A stretch of 64,000 bases of DNA from Leptospira ryugenii (GCF_003114855.1 NZ_BFBB01000005.1:196493-260492); one strand, 5' to 3'; counted from the stretch's first letter, positions 8,260-17,183 are shown. The notes: generated by a model not told the origin, from the sequence alone. Numbers and translations: made by a program.

Positions 8260-9012
8260 ATGAGTTCCAATTCTCCAACCAGGTGGTTTTTCCTTTCTAC
8301 CTGGCTTGTAGTTTCTTTTGCTCTTGGGTCTTTAGAGGCCCAAGAGCGTTTTTCCAATTTGAATCCTGAGACACAGAGAATCCTTCTCCAAAGAAATCCG
8401 GAAGAAGACTTTCTCTACCAGCAGAACGTACGAGATGTCTCCTCTTTGCCTTTCATCGAAACGACGATCTCACTCAATCTAAGCCCATTCTACTTCACAG
8501 GGTTTACATTTGATGGCAATAAACTGGTTTATTCAACGAGAGGAGAGTCCGTACGTCATTCCCGATGCAATGGAAATATTTGTATCATCCTTACAGATCG
8601 AAATCTTTTGGCAATCAGCAACTATGATACTCAATTTTCAAAAAGTCCAATCTTCAATGAAGCAAACTTTAAAGTAAAATTGGGAACTGATGCAGGTTAT
8701 GTATTAACAGAAAGAAATATCTACGTTTATAATGGAATACTAAACCAATGGAAGCAGATCGGCATAGAATCAGAATCCGTTAAAGCAATGAGCAGTCGAA
8801 AACAATTGGGTCTTATTTTGACGAGTAAACGAATATTGTTTATCGATTTTTACCAAGATGAGATCATATCTTACTCACATCCATCGAGAAATTTTCACTC
8901 TATTGAGATCAAGGACAGGCATATCTATTGTTATGCGATAGACAGAGTTATCAGTTATGATTTTAATACAAAATCAGTGGAAGAATTGCCTCTTGATCGG
9001 CAGCCCCATTAA
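8260..9012 (+). CDS. hypothetical exported protein
   Basis: A 250-residue protein not recognised. It has a signal peptide (charged start, hydrophobic residues about 9-25, likely cleavage after LEA-Q near residue 28). The mature part is made of short strands with repeating aromatic/glycine phrases (FTGFTFDGNKLVYST, YVLTERNIYVYNGILNQWKQIG, IYCYAIDRVISYDF), suggestive of a beta-propeller or similar all-beta fold. It follows fliE by 64 bases and could share its transcript. It ends with a 4-base overlap on a convergent gene. Confidence 0.65.
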   Translation: MSSNSPTRWFFLSTWLVVSFALGSLEAQERFSNLNPETQRILLQRNPEEDFLYQQNVRDVSSLPFIETTISLNLSPFYFTGFTFDGNKLVYSTRGESVRHSRCNGNICIILTDRNLLAISNYDTQFSKSPIFNEANFKVKLGTDAGYVLTERNIYVYNGILNQWKQIGIESESVKAMSSRKQLGLILTSKRILFIDFYQDEIISYSHPSRNFHSIEIKDRHIYCYAIDRVISYDFNTKSVEELPLDRQPH

Positions 9013-9458
9013 TCCTCTTCGATTGGTTTTCCAAATACTCTCTGGACGGATTCGTAGCGGATAAGGATTTTATCTTTGGGAGAAACTCGAATTCCTTTTT
9101 TTAGGTCGGTGCCCATTATTTTTTGATCATTTAGGTAAATCGTCCATCCTTCTTTCCAAGAGTTTCTGAGGCCATTGACTTCCATAATCTCTTCTGTTCG
9201 GTTCGTTGAAATAAAACGCAAAGAGGGGTCTTCTTTTTTAGAAAGTTCGGCTAACAAAAGCAGTAAATCTCGAGATTCCCAGGGTGGTACTGAGATGCGT
9301 TTTGTTTCTTCATATTCGGAGGATTGAAATTGAATTTGGATATCCGAGGCACTTTCAACCCTTCTTTGGCTAGGACTGGCCGTACAAAAAAGAAATACGA
9401 ATAAGACCTTTGTATAGGCTATGACTTTTACTAAGTGTAGAAGTGTTTGGAATTTCAC
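9009..9458 (-). CDS. hypothetical lipoprotein with DUF4430-like ubiquitin-type domain
   Basis: The frame is open from 9521, but that would overlap the upstream gene by 53 bases. A GTG at 9458, 10 bases after the upstream stop, gives a clean lipoprotein signal (MKFQTLLHLVKVIAYTKVLF then VFLFCTAS, with the lipobox Cys at about residue 25) and 149 residues, so it is preferred. The C-terminal part (WTIYLNDQKIMGTDLKKGIR then VSPKDKILIRYE) resembles the small beta-grasp DUF4430 domain found in transcobalamin-like and surface proteins. The role is unknown. It is probably the last gene of an operon with the metallo-hydrolase and perhaps the kinase. Confidence 0.62.
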   Translation of the reverse strand: MKFQTLLHLVKVIAYTKVLFVFLFCTASPSQRRVESASDIQIQFQSSEYEETKRISVPPWESRDLLLLLAELSKKEDPSLRFISTNRTEEIMEVNGLRNSWKEGWTIYLNDQKIMGTDLKKGIRVSPKDKILIRYESVQRVFGKPIEED

Positions 9459-9468
9459 AAATGGTCTG

Positions 9469-10404
9469 TCAGTCTTTTGTATTCTTTGATTTTGCAAAGA
9501 CATAGGATAGACCTTGTGCATTTAAGTTTACATCCAGATCTAAAACTTCCCAATCTTTCTCTGACAGTAGAACATTTCTTCTCTGGGCTAAATTTTGGAT
9601 CATCTCCTTCATGCGTTTTTCTAAAAAGGGAAACCGTTCCTCGGGCGCTAGGTCATCTAAAAGAGTTAAAGAGGTTTGGCAATGTTTGATACCGATTTCT
9701 AAATCGTCTGCATGTTTCCTCAAATTTTGAATCTCTCCAAAGTGAGTCAAACATGCGGCTTCTGCACCCGAGTCGACTATCTTTGCAAGCGAGATGAGTG
9801 CTTCTTCCCCATCAAAGTCTGTGGGTGTTGTGGTAGGGAAAATAAATCGACCACCATTCGAAAGGTGAGGATAAGATATTCCAAAGGAATCTCCTGTGTA
9901 GATCCGCTTATCACTTTCATCCAGAATGCAAAAATGGTGGTTGGCATGTCCCTTTGTATAGAGAAAGCGAAAGTTTCGCGATTTCCATCGGAATTGTTCG
10001 CCGTCAGACATCACTCTAACACGAGCTTCGGGTATGGGCTCAATTTCACCGTAGAGACCAAAAAATGTTTCTTCGCCATACACAGATTTTGCGCTTTTGA
10101 TTAGGTGGCTCGGGTTGATTAAGTGTTTCGCTGTTTTCGGATGACAAAGAAGGATCGCATTTGGACATGCTTTCAAAAGGGACCAAGCTCCGCCTGCATG
10201 GTCTAGGTGGACATGAGTCACAATGACGTAATCTAAATGTTCGCGTTGTATGTTTTGGCTCTCCATAGCTTCCAGTATCCTGGGAATGGCATGCGTAGTA
10301 TTGGTTTCGATCACAATTCCATGTTCCTTTTCTTTTAATAAAAAGGAGGCTGCGATGGATTTCATTCCCGCGTATTCTGTATCAATCGTAATCAGATCGT
10401 TCAC
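9469..10404 (-). CDS. metallo-beta-lactamase fold hydrolase
   Basis: A 311-residue MBL-fold protein. The metal-binding motif THVHLDHAGG (HxHxDH, about residues 64-73) is complete. Further histidines expected of the family are in KGHANHHFCILD and in LTHFGEI, and an Asp in YTGDSFGIS. The likely start is a GTG at 10404. Family members include glyoxalase II, phosphodiesterases and lactonases; TKGHANHH with a downstream TGDSFG suggests a general hydrolase, substrate unknown. It lies 52 bases after the FGGY kinase and may be in the same operon. Confidence 0.88.
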   Translation of the reverse strand: MNDLITIDTEYAGMKSIAASFLLKEKEHGIVIETNTTHAIPRILEAMESQNIQREHLDYVIVTHVHLDHAGGAWSLLKACPNAILLCHPKTAKHLINPSHLIKSAKSVYGEETFFGLYGEIEPIPEARVRVMSDGEQFRWKSRNFRFLYTKGHANHHFCILDESDKRIYTGDSFGISYPHLSNGGRFIFPTTTPTDFDGEEALISLAKIVDSGAEAACLTHFGEIQNLRKHADDLEIGIKHCQTSLTLLDDLAPEERFPFLEKRMKEMIQNLAQRRNVLLSEKDWEVLDLDVNLNAQGLSYVFAKSKNTKD

Positions 10405-10456
10405 AAGACGAGGCTATACGATTGAAAATCTCGGTCTAGCGCAAATTCAAAATCAA

Positions 10457-12064
10457 TCATTCGATTGTTTCATTGGAAAGTGCGAAGAGTCCCTTATTTT
10501 TCCAATAGATTGATTTAAAAATCTGAAAATTTTTATCATAGATCTTCTTTGCAGAAAGGTTAGGATAAAAAATATCTTTCAAGGCTATCTTGGATTTGAT
10601 CTCTTCAAAATTCTCAATGCGGCCCAATCCTTTCGCAACAATAGCTGCAGCGCCAAAGGCTCCTGCGTTTTCAGGATGATGGATACGTTCTATGACTTTA
10701 CCTGTAATATCTGCTAATGTTTGGCAGATTAACTCAGACCTCGCCACTCCCCCTACAAATCGAATCCTATTTGATGTTTTTACTTTTTTTTCCATTGATT
10801 CAATTAACCATCGTTTGTGGAAGAGAATGCCCTCCATCACTGCTCTAATCAGAGTTCGTTTTCCGGTGTGCAATCCAATATTAAAGAAAATGCCTCGTGC
10901 ATTCGGATCTTCAAAGGGGCTTCTATTTCCATGCAGCCAGGGTGTAAAGATAACACCATTTGAGCCAGGCGGTACATCCTTTATCGAATCAAACATAAAA
11001 TGAAAAAGACTTTCGTAGATAGCTTCTGGACCATCTGTGATCTTTTTCTTTTCCAAATATAAATCAATTTCATCGAGGGCTAAATGGTCTTTTACCCATT
11101 GTAAACATTTTCCAGAAGTCTCCTGCTCGCCAAAGTATTGGTATGACTCTTCATTTACGCCAACAATTGATGCCATTCTTGCGGAGAGATCAACAGTTCT
11201 TTTTTTTACTCGTGTGGAAACCCAACCGGACGTACCTGCATAAATATGTGTATCTCCATTTAACACAGCACCTGCGCCAATACCAATGAGTGAGGCATCT
11301 CCTCCTCCTCCAAACACTGGAATGTTCTCATTTAGTCCCAGATGAGAGGCTGCCTCCTGTGTTAAGCCGCCTACTTTCGTATCTGAATTGATGATTGTCG
11401 GCAAATGGTTTCTTTGAATTCCAAACAGGGAACAAAGAGTCTCGCTCCAATTTCCTTTTCCTTTTCTGGAATCGTATAGCAAAGTAGCGAAGGCGCTATC
11501 TCGAGTCATAACAGCTTTGGAAGTACACTTCGCTAACAAATATTCTTTTACATCAAACCACCATTTAATCTTTTTGAATTGAAGTGGTTCATGTGTTTGG
11601 ACCCATTTATACTTCCAAATAGGATCTTTTACAGAACCCGCAACTGCACCGGTAATCCAAAGAGATAATAAAAGTTTTTTGAGATTAAATCCTTGGATAC
11701 AGAAACCAGATTGGATGCCTGACTTCATTTCCTGCCTTGCCCTTTGGTCCATATAACTGAATGCAGGACGTATGGGAGAAAAATTCTCATCAACAAGAAC
11801 CAATCCCTGCATTTGTGTACAAAAAGAGATACCTATGATTTCATGTTTTGATAGATTCGGATCATTTAATATTTGCTTGGTGGTCTTTGCCATAGCATTC
11901 CACCAATCTTCGGGGTTTTGCTCTGCTCCCCCGTCAGGATTTAAATAGATGGGGTATTCTTCTAAGCTGGAGGCGATTAACTCAATTCTTTCTGAAAATC
12001 GGAAGAGGCAGGTTTTTAGGCCAGTCGTGCCTACATCATAAGCTAGAATCAAATCTTCCTTCAT
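10457..12064 (-). CDS. FGGY-family carbohydrate kinase
   Basis: A 535-residue sugar or polyol kinase from the ATG at 12064, chosen because GGAGGGGGG precedes it and the protein then begins with the phosphate-1 loop (ILAYDVGTTGLKTCLF). An upstream in-frame start at 12163 would add 33 residues unlike the family. The second ATPase motif is seen in VFGGGGDASLIGIGAGAV and the C-terminal FGGY signature region in RFVGGVARSELICQTLADITGKVIE. The architecture is closest to xylulokinase-like proteins, but the sugar cannot be assigned. It diverges from an MFS transporter 140 bases away, a common kinase/uptake pairing. Confidence 0.87.
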   Translation of the reverse strand: MKEDLILAYDVGTTGLKTCLFRFSERIELIASSLEEYPIYLNPDGGAEQNPEDWWNAMAKTTKQILNDPNLSKHEIIGISFCTQMQGLVLVDENFSPIRPAFSYMDQRARQEMKSGIQSGFCIQGFNLKKLLLSLWITGAVAGSVKDPIWKYKWVQTHEPLQFKKIKWWFDVKEYLLAKCTSKAVMTRDSAFATLLYDSRKGKGNWSETLCSLFGIQRNHLPTIINSDTKVGGLTQEAASHLGLNENIPVFGGGGDASLIGIGAGAVLNGDTHIYAGTSGWVSTRVKKRTVDLSARMASIVGVNEESYQYFGEQETSGKCLQWVKDHLALDEIDLYLEKKKITDGPEAIYESLFHFMFDSIKDVPPGSNGVIFTPWLHGNRSPFEDPNARGIFFNIGLHTGKRTLIRAVMEGILFHKRWLIESMEKKVKTSNRIRFVGGVARSELICQTLADITGKVIERIHHPENAGAFGAAAIVAKGLGRIENFEEIKSKIALKDIFYPNLSAKKIYDKNFQIFKSIYWKNKGLFALSNETIE

Positions 12065-12103
12065 ACGGAATGTACCCCCCTCCAGGAAAACCCTCATTTT
12101 TTT

Positions 12104-12140
12104 GCTAGACACAAAAAGTGAGTGGTGACTCACATTGTCC
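12104..12140. promoter_or_regulatory. inverted repeat between the kinase and MFS genes, candidate operator
   Basis: GTGAGTGGTGACTCAC (12118-12133) has 6-base arms around four bases. Its right side continues as ACTCACATTGTCC, which resembles the right half of the palindrome before the aminotransferase at 14296-14327 (TCACTCATTGTCAA). It is placed between two divergent genes, in the region where both promoters must lie. A shared TetR-type repressor is a possible reading; the similarity is partial. Confidence 0.4.
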
Positions 12141-12203
12141 CAGATTCTCAATTTTTTAAGCAATCCATTTTTCTATATTGTGGATTGTTGAAGGAGCTAG
12201 CCC

Positions 12204-13421
12204 ATGCAAAGCCAAACAAACCAAAAAGATCCCTACCGTTGGTTAGTCCTATTCGCTTACTCTCTCCTGACCGCTACCATTTGCTTGCAATGGCTAAGCT
12301 TTGCTCCTATCGCACGAGAAGCCCAGGAATTCTACCATACCAGTGCCTTTGCCATTGATTTCCTTGCTTTAGTGTATCTAGTCCTGTATCTATTCCTTGC
12401 ATTGCCAGCATCGTATTTTATCGATCGCTATGGCATCCAAAAAGGTTTGGGAATCGGCGCCATCCTGACCGCTTTCTTCGGAACGGCGAAAGGTTTAGGG
12501 TCTGATTCCTATGCTTTGGTTTGTTGTACACAGGTTGGCTTGGGTATTGCTCAACCTTTTCTCTTAAATGCTGTTACAAAGTTAAGTTTCCAGTGGTTTC
12601 CTTTAGAAGAAAGGGCAAGCGCAATTGCACTCGGAACTTTAGCACAATTCATAGGAATCATAACGGCAATGCTTGTGGGTCCCTATAGCTTTCAAGTAAA
12701 CTTGCTTTTCCCAGGTATCAAAGGTTTGCTCTCACTATATGCTTTTCTAAGTATAATCTCAGCCATTCTCTCTTTATTGGTCATCCGAGAGAAACCCAAA
12801 CATTCTACAGCGGCTCATGGCGAGGATCGCGAGATTCCTTTTCGAGAAGGAATCAAACATTTACGCAAGGTAAAGGATTTTAAATTTGTTTTGCTTTTGT
12901 TTCTAATAGGTCTAGGGGTATTCAACGCGATCAGTACTTGCATCGACCAAATTGGACAGGCAAAAGGATTTGATATCGAACAGTCAGGCCTGTTAGGTGG
13001 ATCTATTTTAGTCTCCGGAATAATAGGAGCCATTTGTATCCCACCTTTTTCGGATCGTTTTCAAAAAAGAAAAATTTTTTTAATCATCTCAATGATTGGC
13101 TTTGTTCTAGGACTTGGCATATTTGTAATTTATGATTCCTTTCCGACATTGGTATTGGCATCTGTTTTGATAGGTTTCTTTCTATTGGGAATCGGCGCAC
13201 CGATCGGGTTTCTCTATGCGGCTGAGATTTCTTCCCCAGCACCAGAATCTACTTCCCAAGGACTATTACTGTTAGCCGGACAAATTTCAGGGATCATCTT
13301 TATTTTGGGCTTACATCTTTTTGGTATGATCCAATTTTCCTATGTGTTATTTGGATTGGCTTGCCTCACAATCATTTTGGTTCTACGCTTGCGGGAATCT
13401 CCTTGGATGGCAAAGGGATGA
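12204..13421 (+). CDS. major facilitator superfamily transporter
   Basis: A 405-residue protein with 12 predicted membrane helices. The MFS loop 2-3 signature is seen in the region SYFIDRYGIQKGLGIGAILTAF (about residues 70-90; usual form G-x3-D-x-x-G-R/K-R/K), and a related one in FSDRFQKRKIFLIIS in the second half. The layout resembles the FLVCR-like branch of MFS. GGAG at 12191-12194 lies just before the ATG. It diverges from the sugar kinase and is likely to import that enzyme's substrate, an inference from position only. Confidence 0.88.
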   Translation: MQSQTNQKDPYRWLVLFAYSLLTATICLQWLSFAPIAREAQEFYHTSAFAIDFLALVYLVLYLFLALPASYFIDRYGIQKGLGIGAILTAFFGTAKGLGSDSYALVCCTQVGLGIAQPFLLNAVTKLSFQWFPLEERASAIALGTLAQFIGIITAMLVGPYSFQVNLLFPGIKGLLSLYAFLSIISAILSLLVIREKPKHSTAAHGEDREIPFREGIKHLRKVKDFKFVLLLFLIGLGVFNAISTCIDQIGQAKGFDIEQSGLLGGSILVSGIIGAICIPPFSDRFQKRKIFLIISMIGFVLGLGIFVIYDSFPTLVLASVLIGFFLLGIGAPIGFLYAAEISSPAPESTSQGLLLLAGQISGIIFILGLHLFGMIQFSYVLFGLACLTIILVLRLRESPWMAKG

Positions 13422-13503
13422 GAAATATGAACTTTCTAAATGATTTTTTTTTGATTATTGTAATTTGGATTTAAAAGAAAATCGGGTTGGTGTAGGAAGG
13501 CCT

Positions 13504-13535
13504 CATTGGGTGGCGGGTGGCCGCCCCACCCAATG
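13504..13535. terminator. GC-rich hairpin between convergent genes
   Basis: CATTGGGTGGCGG and CCGCCCCACCCAATG form a stem with a small bulge and a 4-base loop. It lies in the 128-base gap between the MFS gene (ending at 13421) and the TetR gene (ending at 13550), where both transcripts must stop. There is no clear T-run, so it may instead be a dispersed intergenic repeat or act with a termination factor. Confidence 0.5.
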
Positions 13536-13549
13536 AAGGGTGGGGAGAA

Positions 13550-14200
13550 CTAGATCCGTGCGATAGCCCCTCTGATAAAATCCATCATCCCACGGACAAC
13601 GGCCTCATCATCATCCACATTTGTTTCCCCCAAATATACCTTCATTCTCTCACGGTAGTAAACTGTGGCATAAGAAAACTGCAATGTCATAAACAAATTG
13701 TCCAACAAAAAAGCCGCAAGACGACTATCAACCGTTTCTCGGATAAGTCCATCTTGTTTCGAATCTTCAATTAACTTTATATAATAGTTTGCTGATAGAC
13801 TTTCCATTTCACCTGACAAACGAGAGATCAAATCTTTTTTACTTTCAGATGTTAGCTCATTGTATAAGCGAATGATATCCGCATTTTCCCTCGAATGTTT
13901 TTGGATGATCCGAATGATCCTTTCAATTTTTCCCAATAAATCCAGTGGCTCTAACAAAACCGAACGTAAGGTTTCTTCAAGTTGAGCAATTCCATAGTCA
14001 ACGACGGTAAGGAAAAAATCTTCTTTGGTTTCAAAATACTTATAAAGAGAACCAACACTAATTCCTGCTTTTTCTGCGATGGTATTCGTGTTTGTATTGG
14101 TAAAGCCTTTGCTCGCAAATTCAGAAATGGCAATGTTCAAAATCCGAGTTCTCTTCTCATCGGAAATCCGTTCAAAAATCTCGTTGAAATGTTTTCCCAC
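13550..14200 (-). CDS. TetR/AcrR-family transcriptional repressor
   Basis: A 216-residue regulator. The N-terminal helix-turn-helix is typical of TetR: RILNIAISEFASKGFTNTNTNTIAEKAGISVGSLYKYFETKEDFFL in the first 65 residues (key parts: AEKAGISVGSLYKYF). The rest is an all-helical ligand-binding domain. The start is a GTG at 14200 with GGAGAG 5-10 bases upstream. It faces away from the aminotransferase operon, and a long palindrome typical of TetR operators lies in between, so it very likely represses that operon and itself. Confidence 0.93.
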   Translation of the reverse strand: MGKHFNEIFERISDEKRTRILNIAISEFASKGFTNTNTNTIAEKAGISVGSLYKYFETKEDFFLTVVDYGIAQLEETLRSVLLEPLDLLGKIERIIRIIQKHSRENADIIRLYNELTSESKKDLISRLSGEMESLSANYYIKLIEDSKQDGLIRETVDSRLAAFLLDNLFMTLQFSYATVYYRERMKVYLGETNVDDDEAVVRGMMDFIRGAIARI

Positions 14201-14295
14201 TACTCTCTCCTAAATTTCTGATCCTATCCTTCCAGAGGAGTATATCTTGCAGATTGCTCTTGCGAAAAGAAAGTTTTGGACAGGAAAAATATGCC

Positions 14296-14327
14296 TTGAC
14301 AATGAGTGAGTATTCACTCATTGTCAA
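14296..14327. promoter_or_regulatory. 32-base near-perfect palindrome, TetR operator candidate
   Basis: The left arm TTGACAATGAGTGA (14296-14309) is the exact reverse complement of the right arm TCACTCATTGTCAA (14314-14327); the four central bases are GTAT. The inner core TGAGTGA-N4-TCACTCA is the form often bound by TetR/AcrR repressors. Each outer end reads TTGACA outward-in, a perfect -35 box in both directions, so repressor binding would block polymerase. It sits between the divergent TetR gene (start 14200) and aminotransferase gene (start 14354). Confidence 0.82.
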
Positions 14328-14353
14328 CTGGAATTTGCAATAAGGAAAGAATC

Positions 14354-15829
14354 ATGACAGGGTTTGCCATTAGCGAGTATCCAAACGTTTCCCAAGTCTA
14401 TTCCGATTTAAGACGATTGGTGAAACTTCCCATCCGGTCCATTCGGAAGGAGGAAATGCAAAGGATCATAGACTCCTATTTCGGAGAAAAATGCAAACAA
14501 TCCAAAGCTATGATCGATACCGCATCTGCCTTCATTCCAGGTGGAGTACAACATAACCTTGCTTTCAATCATCCCTTTCCACTTGTCTTCACGCAGGCAA
14601 AAGGCGCATATCTTTATGATTTAGATGGGAATGAATACATAGATTTTTTACAGGCAGGCGGTCCAACGGTCTTAGGAAGCAATCCTCAAATCGTCCGAGA
14701 AAAGGTAATTGAACTTCTAAACACAACAGGGCCAGTCACAGGACTTTTCCATGAGTATGAATATAAACTCGCAGAGAAAATCGTACAACTTGTTCCTTCA
14801 GTGGAAATGTTTCGGATGTTAGGTTCTGGAACGGAAGCATGTATGGCTTCGATACGGGTAGCAAGACTTGCCACTCAGAAAAAAAACATTGTGAAAATGG
14901 GCGGAGCCTACCATGGCTGGAGTGACCAACTTGCCTATGGTATTCGCATTCCAGGTTCTCGACATTTTGAAGCACATGGAGTACCAAGATCTATATTCAA
15001 ATATACTCAAGAGTTTTATCCGAACGATTTGAACTCTTTAGAATCCGTATTAAAGAAAAACCGTTTCTTTGGTGGTACTGCGGCAGTCATTATGGAGCCT
15101 ATTGGACCAGAAAGTGGGACAAGACCTCTTGATTTTAATTTTAATAAAGCAGTTCGCGAACTATGCGATCGCTTTGGAGCACTTTTAATTTTCGATGAAG
15201 TCGTAACTGCCTTTCGTATTGGATTGAGTGGGGCTCAAGGTTATTTTGGAGTTAGTCCGGACTTGACTGTCTTTGGAAAAGTTGTAGCGGGCGGCTACCC
15301 GTCTGCAGGCGGTCTCGGCGGAAAAAAAGAATTTATGAAATTTGTTTCTGCCGGTTTACAAACTGGAGCTAAAAAAGCATTGATTGGGGGCACCATGGCA
15401 GCCAATCCTCTAAGCTCATTGGCAGGCTATATCACCCTTTGTGAGATGGAAAAATCAAATGCTTGTGAAAGAGCGGGCCGCGCAGGAGATCGATTAACTA
15501 ATGGCTTAAAAAAGTTAATTGCAAAGTACGAACTTCCCTTCGTTGCCTTTAACCAAGGTTCTATCTGCCACCTGGAAACTGTTGCCACTATGTTGTTAGA
15601 TATTAACTTAAAAAAATTCTGGACTATTTGGAAGACCATCTCGGAGGCAAAAAAAAGAAAACATGCAATGGAAGAAATGGGAGCTGCCTATATGTCAGAG
15701 GGACTCGTTACCCTAGCAGGGAGTCGACTCTATACAAGTGCGGAAGACACGGACGAAATAATAGACGAAGCTCTCCTCAGGTTCGAGCGGGTTTTCCAAA
15801 AAGTAGAAGGAGTGAAATTTAATTCATGA
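14354..15829 (+). CDS. class III pyridoxal-phosphate aminotransferase (GSA aminotransferase-like)
   Basis: A 491-residue enzyme. The frame is open from 14306, but that ATG is inside the operator palindrome; the ATG at 14354 with AAGGA at 14342-14346 is preferred. The fold-type I class III signature is clear: LLIFDEVVTAFRIG (PLP-binding Asp) and LTVFGKVVAGGYPSAGGLGG with the Schiff-base Lys. MLGSGTEACMASIRVARL is the phosphate-binding region. It most resembles glutamate-1-semialdehyde 2,1-aminomutase relatives, but operon context with sugar aldolases argues for a different, catabolic substrate. Its stop overlaps the next gene's ATG by 4 bases. Confidence 0.9.
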   Translation: MTGFAISEYPNVSQVYSDLRRLVKLPIRSIRKEEMQRIIDSYFGEKCKQSKAMIDTASAFIPGGVQHNLAFNHPFPLVFTQAKGAYLYDLDGNEYIDFLQAGGPTVLGSNPQIVREKVIELLNTTGPVTGLFHEYEYKLAEKIVQLVPSVEMFRMLGSGTEACMASIRVARLATQKKNIVKMGGAYHGWSDQLAYGIRIPGSRHFEAHGVPRSIFKYTQEFYPNDLNSLESVLKKNRFFGGTAAVIMEPIGPESGTRPLDFNFNKAVRELCDRFGALLIFDEVVTAFRIGLSGAQGYFGVSPDLTVFGKVVAGGYPSAGGLGGKKEFMKFVSAGLQTGAKKALIGGTMAANPLSSLAGYITLCEMEKSNACERAGRAGDRLTNGLKKLIAKYELPFVAFNQGSICHLETVATMLLDINLKKFWTIWKTISEAKKRKHAMEEMGAAYMSEGLVTLAGSRLYTSAEDTDEIIDEALLRFERVFQKVEGVKFNS

Positions 15830-16482
15830 AAGATTCTTTAGTAACTGCAAAAAAAATTGTCAGAGACACCGGTATACAGTTGTTAAGAGATGGATTGATC
15901 ACTCGAACTTGGGGCAATATTTCCCAAAGGATCGACAAAGATCATTTTGTCATCACACCAACCGGTAGAACTTATGAGGACCTTGAACCTGAAGACATTG
16001 TAAAAGTAAATATGCATAACTTGAAGCACGAAGGTGTGATCAAACCTTCCTATGAAAAAGGACTTCACTCACAAACCTATGTATTGAGACAAGATGTCCA
16101 TGCGATCATCCATACCCATCAATTGCACGCTAGTGTTGTAGCTTCTGCACGACGAAACATTCCTCTTCTCAGCAAATCTATGGCGGAAACCATAGGGGGA
16201 GAAGTCCTTTGCACAGACTATGCACTTCCAGGCTCCAAAAAATTGATTCGCTCAGCCATCACCTGTTTGGAAAGATCGGGAAGCAAAGCAGTACTTTTAG
16301 CTAACCATGGTGTTCTCTGTATTGGTAAAGATATGAAAGATGCCTTTGCCGTTGCATTAGAATTGGAAACAGCAGCGCAGGCATTGGTACAGAGAGAATT
16401 TCAAATGAGGAGCGGCCTTAAATACTCTGCCAAACATATAAGGGAATGGTATGTATCCACGTTCGGAGTCGGGGTATTCTAA
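15826..16482 (+). CDS. class II aldolase/adducin family protein
   Basis: A 218-residue protein of the L-fuculose-phosphate aldolase family. The zinc-binding histidines are visible in IHTHQLHASVVA (HxH, about residues 96-98) and the loop LLANHGVLCIGKD carries the third. The substrate-phosphate loops are seen as TWGNISQRI and ITPTGRTYEDL. Members cleave phosphorylated sugars to dihydroxyacetone phosphate or similar plus an aldehyde, or act as epimerases. It overlaps the aminotransferase gene by ATGA and the next aldolase-like gene by TAATG, so the three are translated from one transcript. Confidence 0.9.
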   Translation: MKDSLVTAKKIVRDTGIQLLRDGLITRTWGNISQRIDKDHFVITPTGRTYEDLEPEDIVKVNMHNLKHEGVIKPSYEKGLHSQTYVLRQDVHAIIHTHQLHASVVASARRNIPLLSKSMAETIGGEVLCTDYALPGSKKLIRSAITCLERSGSKAVLLANHGVLCIGKDMKDAFAVALELETAAQALVQREFQMRSGLKYSAKHIREWYVSTFGVGVF

Positions 16483-17144
16483 TGCGTGCACCAAAACATC
16501 CGGACGATCTGTATCCATTTATATTGCCTTGGGCCAAAGAAGGGATTCTTAGTCAAGACTCAAGTCTAAGCATCCGAGTTGGGAACAAAGTCTACATAAA
16601 CCCCAAAACCAAAAACTTTTTGCTCTGGGCCAAAGCTAAATCGGCCAAACCATGGATACAGGTGAGTTTAGAGGAAGTCACCAAACCCGATTCCGCGCAT
16701 GAAGACCTCCCCTACCACCTAGCCATCTATAGGGCACGTCCCGAATGCAATGCCATTGTCCATTCTTTCCAGGAAAATATCCAAACCTGTTCCTTAGCCG
16801 GTGAAACAGTAAAACCCTTCTTAGACGATATGGCGCAAATCGTAGGACCAGACGTCCCTGTCATTCCCTCCACTCTGCCAATTGACAAACTCCTCCCTTT
16901 GCTTGTAAAAAAGATGAAAGGAAGAAATGCAGTTCTTTTGCAGGGGATGGGTGCCTTTCTTGCTCACGAAACGATCGATGACTTACATGCAGTGTGCCAT
17001 GTTTTCGAAAAGGCTTGTAAATCGTTTATCGAGGCCAGGATTTTGGGAGGGGGGAAGGCGGTCCCCTGGTTTGAGGCGCGAGCCATACGTTTTGTCTACC
17101 AGAGAAAGTATTCCAAGCAGGCTGCAAAAAACCGACAAACCTAA
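16482..17144 (+). CDS. class II aldolase-like protein with a degenerate metal site
   Basis: A 220-residue protein starting at the ATG that overlaps the previous stop (TAATG). The overall fold of class II aldolases can be followed: LPYHLAIYRARPECNAIVHSFQ corresponds to the region that normally ends in HTH, and AVLLQGMGAFLAHETIDDLH to the region that normally contains NHG. Here the HxH is HSF and NHG is QGMG, so two of the zinc ligands are missing. A structural, regulatory or non-metal role beside the intact paralogue is more likely than aldolase activity. This interpretation is inference. Confidence 0.78.
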   Translation: MRAPKHPDDLYPFILPWAKEGILSQDSSLSIRVGNKVYINPKTKNFLLWAKAKSAKPWIQVSLEEVTKPDSAHEDLPYHLAIYRARPECNAIVHSFQENIQTCSLAGETVKPFLDDMAQIVGPDVPVIPSTLPIDKLLPLLVKKMKGRNAVLLQGMGAFLAHETIDDLHAVCHVFEKACKSFIEARILGGGKAVPWFEARAIRFVYQRKYSKQAAKNRQT

Positions 17145-17183
17145 AGATTTTTCGGTTCTGGGAGGGAATTTGCTTAAAAAAGC

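Noticed and set aside
13504..13535. Possible insertion-sequence end
   Set aside because: No transposase, target duplication or partner repeat was seen; a terminator or intergenic repeat is simpler.
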